A stretch of DNA of 19,326 bases from JARDZI01 sp041639705 (GTDB lineage: Bacteria > Bacillota > Clostridia > Clostridiales > Caloramatoraceae), in the NCBI GenBank assembly GCA_041639705.1, contig JBEQBT010000034.1, forward strand, positions 1 to 19,326, given 5' to 3'. The notes beneath the pieces are model-generated. The model was not told the DNA's origin, did not search any database, and saw only the letters and a list, made by a program, of their open reading frames with translations. A program made the translations under genes and the position numbers. This document shows positions 14,406-19,326 of the stretch, one piece after another. Within the stretch, counting starts at the first letter, position 1. Every line of letters starts with the position of its first letter.

Positions 14406-14963
14406 ATGATTAAAGAACTAATTAATGCATCGGATGAAAAAATGAAAAAATCTATTGAATTGCTGAAGAAGGAGCTTCAGAGCTTAAAGGCAGGAAGAGC
14501 AAATCCTTCAATACTTGATAAACTTACAGTGGATTACTATGGGACTCCAACACACATTTCACAACTTGCAACAATTTCTGCCCCAGAATCAAGAACACTT
14601 GTAATTCAACCATGGGATAAGAAGGCAATTAAGGATATTGAAAAGGCTATCCAAAAATCAGACCTAGGTATGAATCCAAATAATGATGGACAGGTAATAA
14701 GACTTTCTGTACCAGAGCTTACTGAGGAAACAAGAAGAAACTTATTTAAGGTTGTAAAAAAGCATGGAGAAGAAAGTAAAGTTGCTGTAAGATCAATTAG
14801 AAGAGATGCAAATGAGAAGCTTAAATCATTAAAAAAAGATGGTAGCCACTCAGAGGATGATGTTAAAAAAACAGAGGATGAAATTCAAAAAATAACAGAT
14901 AATTTTATTAAGGAAATTGACAGGATAGTAGAAACTAAAGAAAAGGAGATAATGTCTGTATAA
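14406..14963 (+). CDS. frr: Ribosome recycling factor
   Basis: RRF, with EF-G, splits post-termination ribosomes. The 185-residue product has normal length. The three-helix bundle is evident from LKKELQSLKAGRANPSIL (21-38) and the long C-terminal helix VKKHGEESKVAVRSIRRDANEKLK. The small beta domain contains VDYYGTPTHISQLATIS and LVIQPWDKKAIKDIEKAI. GGGAGG upstream supports the ATG. The next gene starts one base after the frr stop, so translation is probably coupled. Confidence 0.97.
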   Translation: MIKELINASDEKMKKSIELLKKELQSLKAGRANPSILDKLTVDYYGTPTHISQLATISAPESRTLVIQPWDKKAIKDIEKAIQKSDLGMNPNNDGQVIRLSVPELTEETRRNLFKVVKKHGEESKVAVRSIRRDANEKLKSLKKDGSHSEDDVKKTEDEIQKITDNFIKEIDRIVETKEKEIMSV

Positions 14964-14964
14964 C

Positions 14965-15147
14965 ATGGATATAGAAAAATATATAGGCTTTAAATTTGAA
15001 ACCATAAAACCACAATTAGATAAAAATAATATTGACTATAATCTGGTAGAAGTATGGGATACTAAAAAAACTAAAATGGGCAATGATTTAAGAATTATAA
15101 AAGTTGCTAATAGTAATAAGCTAACTATATATGTATCCTATTTTTAA
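14965..15147 (+). CDS. Small conserved-looking protein of unknown function between frr and uppS
   Basis: I do not recognise the family. The 60-residue product is soluble and charged, with an N-terminal helix-like segment (YIGFKFETIKPQLDKNNIDYN) and beta-strand-like ends (LVEVWDTK, LRIIKVANSNKLTIYVSYF). This helix-then-sheet layout resembles small I78-inhibitor-like or ligand-binding folds, which is inference only. The start lies one base after the frr stop. The only purine-rich site (AAAGGAG, within the frr end) is about 18 bases upstream, so expression probably relies on coupling with frr. A strong terminator follows immediately. Confidence 0.7.
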   Translation: MDIEKYIGFKFETIKPQLDKNNIDYNLVEVWDTKKTKMGNDLRIIKVANSNKLTIYVSYF

Positions 15148-15173
15148 CCCCTCGCAATAAGAGGGGATTTTTT
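15148..15173 (+). terminator. Strong terminator-like hairpin in front of uppS
   Basis: CCCCTC (15148-15153) pairs with GAGGGG (15161-15166) around a 7-base loop, followed by six T residues (15168-15173). It starts directly after the 60-residue ORF and ends only 20 bases before the uppS ATG. It may be a partial terminator or attenuator for the envelope operon. Confidence 0.85.
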
Positions 15174-15193
15174 AAATATCCTGGAGGAATTAT

Positions 15194-15952
15194 ATGTTTT
15201 TTAGAAATAAATCTATCCCTACAGATAAGGATATGTTAGATAAAATTGATAAAGAAAAAATACCAAAGCATGTGGCAATAATAATGGATGGAAATGGTAG
15301 ATGGGCTAAAAAAAGAGGATTGCCTAGAGCAATAGGCCATAGAGCAGGAGTTGAAACAATTAGAGAAATTGTAAAGGCTTCATCTAATTTAGGTATTAAA
15401 TATCTTACTTTATATGCTTTTTCAACAGAAAATTGGAAAAGACCAAAAGATGAAGTGAACACATTAATGACATTGCTTTTAGAATTTTTAAGAAAAGAAA
15501 TAGATGAACTTCACAAAAATAGTGTTGTAGTTAGGGCAATTGGGGATATATCACAGCTGCCTAGACAGTGTATAGATGAATTGAATAGAGCTTATACATT
15601 AACAAAAGCTAATAAAGGCTTATGCTTAAATCTTGCTTTGAATTATGGTGGTAGAGATGAGATAATGAAAGCAGTAATTAGCATTGCAAGTGATGCGAAA
15701 AGAGGAAATATTAAGATTGAAGATATTAATGAAAAATTAATATCAGATAATTTATATACAAAAGGTATACCTGATCCTGATTTGTTAATAAGACCTAGTG
15801 GAGAATATAGGATAAGTAATTACCTATTGTGGCAAATAGCATATGCTGAATTTTGGTTTTCAGATATTTATTGGCCTGATTTTAAACCGGTTAATTTATA
15901 TAATGCTATATATGATTATCAAAAAAGGACAAGAAGATTTGGAGGAGTATAG
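15194..15952 (+). CDS. uppS: Isoprenyl transferase (undecaprenyl diphosphate synthase)
   Basis: UppS extends farnesyl diphosphate with isopentenyl diphosphate in cis to make the C55 lipid carrier for peptidoglycan and other wall polymers. The 252-residue product has all signatures: HVAIIMDGNGRWAKKRGLPR (26-45), with catalytic Asp32 and the diphosphate-binding GNGR, GHRAG (48-52), YAFSTENWKRP (74-84), LNYGGRDEI, the late RPSGEYRISNYLLWQ motif and AEFWFSDIYWPDF. It begins after CTGGAGG. A terminator-like hairpin lies immediately upstream, so transcription must pass through it. cdsA follows 18 bases later. Confidence 0.97.
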   Translation: MFFRNKSIPTDKDMLDKIDKEKIPKHVAIIMDGNGRWAKKRGLPRAIGHRAGVETIREIVKASSNLGIKYLTLYAFSTENWKRPKDEVNTLMTLLLEFLRKEIDELHKNSVVVRAIGDISQLPRQCIDELNRAYTLTKANKGLCLNLALNYGGRDEIMKAVISIASDAKRGNIKIEDINEKLISDNLYTKGIPDPDLLIRPSGEYRISNYLLWQIAYAEFWFSDIYWPDFKPVNLYNAIYDYQKRTRRFGGV

Positions 15953-15970
15953 CAAGAATAGGAGAAAAAA

Positions 15971-16774
15971 ATGTTGGATGATAAAATTAAAAGAGTTATT
16001 AGTGCAGTAGTAATAGTTTTATTAATACTTATTTTCATCATAATGGGAGGAGCAATTTTTAAAGCTGGTATTTTGGGGATTATTGCAATTACTCTATATG
16101 AATATATCAAAGTATATAAAAAAACAAATAATAAAGTAATTACAAGTGTAATAATATTTGGTTATATAATTAATATATTCATAATTTTTTTCAATAAAAC
16201 AGAGCTTTTGCTTCCTATGATATATTTGATTGTATTATTAAGTATGTCTATACCAGTATTTATTAAAACCTATAATGTTATTTCATCTGCTATTACTATA
16301 GTTGGATATATATACATAATTAATTTTTTTACTTTGTTAGCATTTATAAGAGAATGGGAAAATGGAAGCAGCTTGATTTTGCTTGTTTTTATTATTGCAT
16401 GGTTTTCAGATACTTTTGCCTATTATATTGGACGTTATTTGGGCAAAAGAAAATTATGTCCTGAAGTAAGCCCTAAAAAAACTGTTGCAGGATTTATAGG
16501 AGGAATGATCGGAAGTTGTACAGGAGTATTCCTTTGGGCAAGCTTCATAGTCAAATTAGAACAGGCATGGTATCAACTTATTTTATTTGGAATAATCGCA
16601 GGTATAATATCTCAGATAGGAGATTTAGTCGCTTCCTTAATAAAGCGATACATTGGCGTAAAAGATTATGGTAATATAATTCCAGGACATGGTGGAATAC
16701 TTGACAGGTTTGATAGCATACTTTTTGCAACTCCGATAGTATACTATTATATAAAACTTTTTTTAGGATGGTAA
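15971..16774 (+). CDS. cdsA: Phosphatidate cytidylyltransferase
   Basis: CdsA converts phosphatidic acid and CTP to CDP-diacylglycerol, the precursor of phosphatidylglycerol and related lipids. The 267-residue product is a polytopic membrane protein with hydrophobic segments across most of its length. The catalytic region is clear: AWFSDTFAYYIGRYLGK (143-159), SPKKTVAGFIGG (167-178) and the family signature from SLIKRYIGVKDYG to PGHGGILDRFDS (222-249). A GGAG site precedes the ATG. One base separates its stop from the next gene, so it lies inside a tight operon. Confidence 0.96.
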   Translation: MLDDKIKRVISAVVIVLLILIFIIMGGAIFKAGILGIIAITLYEYIKVYKKTNNKVITSVIIFGYIINIFIIFFNKTELLLPMIYLIVLLSMSIPVFIKTYNVISSAITIVGYIYIINFFTLLAFIREWENGSSLILLVFIIAWFSDTFAYYIGRYLGKRKLCPEVSPKKTVAGFIGGMIGSCTGVFLWASFIVKLEQAWYQLILFGIIAGIISQIGDLVASLIKRYIGVKDYGNIIPGHGGILDRFDSILFATPIVYYYIKLFLGW

Positions 16775-16775
16775 T

Positions 16776-17756
16776 ATGTATAAAAAGAATTTGGCTATGC
16801 TTAAGATAATAACTATATTGATTTTAATAGTGATATTACTTAAGTTGAGCCTTGTTTTTTTGTGGCCATTTATTATTTCTATAATATTGGTATTAGTATT
16901 GGAACCTTTTGTTAAGGTATTTAAAAATATAGGGTTATCTAGAAGGGTAAGTGTTTTTTTAGGATTTATAATAATGGTAATTACATTAGTAATATTTTTT
17001 TACTACATTGGAAGCTATGTATATGATCAGGTTGTTACTTTTATAAATACCCTTCCAGATATAGTTGTTATTTTGTCAAATAAATTTCAATTTTTAAATT
17101 TTGACAATATAAATTTTTCGAATATAATAAATGCTTTAGAAAATATAATACCTTCATACAAAGAAAGAATTATTGGTACAGTTATAAATACCATAAATGG
17201 TTTCATTTATACATTACTAATTTTATTAACCACTATATTTGTCAGCTTGGATTTAGATAAAATATATGGATTAATGAAAAAATATATACCCTATAATTAT
17301 TTCCATATTATTTATAATGTAGTTAAAAGCAATGTTGCAATGATAAATATTGAATTTAAATTAGTGTTTATTACAACAATAGAAACAATAATAGGTTTAT
17401 ATATACTTGGTATTCCAAGCCCTTTAACTATAGGTTTAATTTGTGGTATACTTGATATAATGCCTGTAATAGGTACGGCATTAATATTTATTCCTATGAT
17501 TGTATATGAAATATCAATAAATAATATTTTTACGACTCTGGGTTTAATCCTATTGTTTATACTTTTATCAGTATCTAGAAAAGTTATGGAAGTTAAAATG
17601 ATGGGTAACAATTTACATATACATCCTGCAGTAGCAATTCTATCACTTTATATTGGAATTACTATTTATGGGGCTTGGGGAGTAATTATTGGTCCATTTG
17701 TCATTATACTTATTAAAGAAATAATTAGTGCATTTTGTATTCAAAGGAAGGTATGA
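16776..17756 (+). CDS. AI-2E transporter family (YtvI/PerM-like) membrane protein
   Basis: The 326-residue product has about seven to eight predicted membrane segments: near the N-terminus (8-46), 58-84, a pair around 135-160, and several in the C-terminal half. The layout fits the AI-2E/PerM family: a P-F-V motif after the first segments (LEPFVKVFKNIGLSRR), a less hydrophobic middle loop, the LGIPSPLTIGLICGILDIMPVIGTAL region, and the end YIGITIYGAWGVIIGPFVIILIKEI. Family members include exporters, Na+/H+ antiporters and the sporulation protein YtvI; the substrate here is unknown. It is placed between cdsA and dxr, with gaps of 1 and 4 bases, so it is surely co-transcribed. This gene is not part of the usual cdsA-dxr-rseP order. 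Confidence 0.8.
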   Translation: MYKKNLAMLKIITILILIVILLKLSLVFLWPFIISIILVLVLEPFVKVFKNIGLSRRVSVFLGFIIMVITLVIFFYYIGSYVYDQVVTFINTLPDIVVILSNKFQFLNFDNINFSNIINALENIIPSYKERIIGTVINTINGFIYTLLILLTTIFVSLDLDKIYGLMKKYIPYNYFHIIYNVVKSNVAMINIEFKLVFITTIETIIGLYILGIPSPLTIGLICGILDIMPVIGTALIFIPMIVYEISINNIFTTLGLILLFILLSVSRKVMEVKMMGNNLHIHPAVAILSLYIGITIYGAWGVIIGPFVIILIKEIISAFCIQRKV

Positions 17757-17760
17757 TTAA

Positions 17761-18909
17761 ATGAAAAATATATGCATCTTAGGATCTACTGGGTCCATTG
17801 GCACACAAGCACTTGATATAATAAGGAGTAAAAAATCAGAGTATAGGCTTATTGCCATATCTGGTAATTTAAATATTGATTTGCTATATGCACAAGCAGT
17901 AGAGTTCAGACCTAATTATGTTGCAGTTATGGATAGTAGAGTATACGGTATATTAAGTGAAAAACTGAAAAATTATGGTATAACAGTTTTAAAAGGCATT
18001 GAAGGGTTAAAATATATTAGCACACTAGATGATGTTGATATTGTATTAACTTCTGTTGTTGGTATGATAGGTTTAACACCAACAATTGCAGCTATACAAG
18101 CAGGGAAAATAATTGCTTTAGCAAATAAGGAAACTTTAGTTGTTGGTGGAGAGTTAATAACTGACCAATTAAAAAAGTCAAAGTCAACTATTATACCCGT
18201 TGATAGTGAACATAGTGCAATACTTCAATGTATGAATGGAGAAGATCCTAAATCAATTAATAGAATTATTCTAACTGCATCAGGTGGTCCTTTTAGAGGG
18301 AAAAGTAAATCTCAATTAATTGATGTAACACCGGACCAGGCAATTAAGCATCCGAAATGGAATATGGGTAAAAAAATATCCATAGATTCTGCTACATTAA
18401 TGAATAAGGCATTAGAAGTGATTGAAGCACATTGGCTTTTCAATGTTAAATATGAAAATATTGAAGTTGTAGTACATCCACAAAGTATAATACATTCTAT
18501 GGTGGAGTATATTGATGGCTCAATTATAGCCCAGATGAGTAATACGGATATGAAACATCCTATTCAGTATGCATTTGACTATCCAAATCGTCATTCAACA
18601 GTTGTTGGATATTTGGATTTGATTGAAAAGGGAAACATTACATTTGAAAGACCTGACACTGAAACATTTGAATGTCTTAATTTTGGTTATACTGCAGGAA
18701 AAATAGGTGGCACAATGCCAACTGTAATGAATGCTGCTAACGAAGAAGCAGTTAAACAATTTCTAAATGGTAAAATACGATTTTTAGATATTGCAGATAT
18801 AATTAGAGAATCAATGGAAACACATACTGTAGATTATGAACTTACGATTGAAAAAATTATTAATTTAGAAATTCAGGTAAGAGAAAATGTTAATAAAATG
18901 ATAAAATAG
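17761..18909 (+). CDS. dxr: 1-deoxy-D-xylulose 5-phosphate reductoisomerase
   Basis: Dxr makes 2-C-methyl-D-erythritol 4-phosphate, the first committed step of the MEP isoprenoid pathway that supplies UppS. The 382-residue product is standard. The N-terminal NADPH-binding motif is GSTGSIGTQALDII (8-21). ANKETLVVGGE (121-131) and the metal site DSEHSAI (148-154, with Asp148 and Glu150) follow. Glu219 in MNKALEVIEAHWLF completes the metal ligands. The loop TASGGPFRG and HPKWNMG, and the C-terminal helical part with GTMPTVMNAANEEAV, are present. AAAGGAAGGT lies upstream of the ATG. The rseP start follows 13 bases after the stop. Confidence 0.97.
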   Translation: MKNICILGSTGSIGTQALDIIRSKKSEYRLIAISGNLNIDLLYAQAVEFRPNYVAVMDSRVYGILSEKLKNYGITVLKGIEGLKYISTLDDVDIVLTSVVGMIGLTPTIAAIQAGKIIALANKETLVVGGELITDQLKKSKSTIIPVDSEHSAILQCMNGEDPKSINRIILTASGGPFRGKSKSQLIDVTPDQAIKHPKWNMGKKISIDSATLMNKALEVIEAHWLFNVKYENIEVVVHPQSIIHSMVEYIDGSIIAQMSNTDMKHPIQYAFDYPNRHSTVVGYLDLIEKGNITFERPDTETFECLNFGYTAGKIGGTMPTVMNAANEEAVKQFLNGKIRFLDIADIIRESMETHTVDYELTIEKIINLEIQVRENVNKMIK

Positions 18910-18922
18910 GATGGTGGTAAAA

Positions 18923-19326
18923 TTGCAGACAATACTAAATGGTCTTCAAACTGCATTAGCAGTTATATTTGTATTTGGATTGCTAATTGCAAGTCATGAG
19001 CTTGGGCATTTCGTTGTAGCAAAGATGTCAAAGGTAACTGTGTTGGAATTTGCATTAGGAATGGGACCTAAAATATTTGGCTTTAAACATGGAGAAACTA
19101 ATTATACGTTGAGACTATTGCCTATAGGTGGATATTGCAAAATGCTTGGGGAGGATGAAGATTCCAAAGACCCAAAAGCTTTATGTAATATCAATCCATG
19201 GAAAAGAATTCTCATAAGCCTTGCAGGTGCATTTATGAACTTTGTATTAGCAATTGTGCTATTTACCATTGTTTTGTATAATTTAGGAACTCCTGCAAAG
19301 GAACCTATAATAGGAGATGTTATAGC
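18923..19326 (+). CDS. rseP: RIP metalloprotease RseP (site-2 protease), 3' end outside the window
   Basis: Intramembrane zinc proteases of this family cleave anti-sigma factors or signal-peptide remnants. I choose TTG 18923 because AGGATGGTGG ends 5 bases before it and the product then begins with the family's short N-terminus. The first membrane segment carries the zinc site HELGH (25-29). The PDZ-preceding beta region contains LEFALGMGPKIFGF and the conserved LLPIGGYCKMLGE. A further membrane segment begins at NPWKRILISLAGAFMNFVLAI, with the SLAGAFMNF motif typical of site-2 proteases. The PDZ and C-terminal NxxPxPxLDG parts are beyond the window. An in-frame GTG at 18914 overlaps the ribosome binding site and is rejected. 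It is the last gene seen of the uppS-cdsA-dxr operon. Confidence 0.93.
   Translation, partial: MQTILNGLQTALAVIFVFGLLIASHELGHFVVAKMSKVTVLEFALGMGPKIFGFKHGETNYTLRLLPIGGYCKMLGEDEDSKDPKALCNINPWKRILISLAGAFMNFVLAIVLFTIVLYNLGTPAKEPIIGDVI

Noticed and set aside
1..19326. CRISPR arrays, tRNA, rRNA, known riboswitches or T-boxes
   Set aside because: No regularly spaced repeats, no cloverleaf or rRNA-like GC-rich segments, and no conserved riboswitch or T-box core sequence were seen by eye. A covariance-model scan was not possible.

Overview
The window is low-GC, Gram-positive type DNA, most likely from an anaerobic Clostridia/Tissierellia-like firmicute. The grounds are AT-rich intergenic regions, strong GGAGG ribosome binding sites, several TTG/GTG starts, lipoprotein signals, and a typical firmicute gene order (comM/yifB - dprA - topA - codY - rpsB - tsf - pyrH - frr - uppS - cdsA - dxr - rseP). 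The species cannot be named from sequence reading alone. All supported genes lie on the + strand.

Bases 1-4917 form an accessory region. It opens with the 3' part of a group II intron: the end of its reverse transcriptase/maturase, then RNA domains V and VI with the 3' end near 949. After about 590 noncoding bases comes a two-gene unit of secreted proteins, a small metzincin-like metalloprotease with an atypical zinc motif and a companion of unknown function. A terminator, a hairpin-rich leader and a lipoprotein gene follow. Next is a short membrane-protein ORF that runs into the left end of a Y1/HUH transposase element (about 3699-4916) bounded by short inverted repeats. The second metal-binding histidine of that transposase reads as tyrosine.

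Bases 5065-10676 carry the YifB/ComM ATPase, a small FMN-binding lipoprotein with its own terminator, DprA and topoisomerase I. These are DNA-uptake, recombination and topology genes, interrupted by the lipoprotein. Bases 10841-13564 hold codY, with a terminator that starts inside its last codons, and then rpsB-tsf, with an extended -10 promoter, a structured leader, an intergenic hairpin and a strong terminator.

Bases 13676-19326 hold pyrH and frr, a 60-residue unknown protein and a strong terminator-like hairpin. Then comes a tightly packed envelope/isoprenoid unit: uppS (undecaprenyl diphosphate), cdsA (CDP-diacylglycerol), an AI-2E-family membrane protein, dxr (MEP pathway) and the start of rseP. 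Dxr feeds the isoprenoid precursors that UppS elongates.

I found no CRISPR array, tRNA, rRNA or recognisable riboswitch. I also found no clear undescribed multi-gene system. The best candidates for follow-up are the secreted metalloprotease/companion pair, the transposase element with its altered HUH motif, the rpsB leader, and the terminator lying directly in front of uppS.
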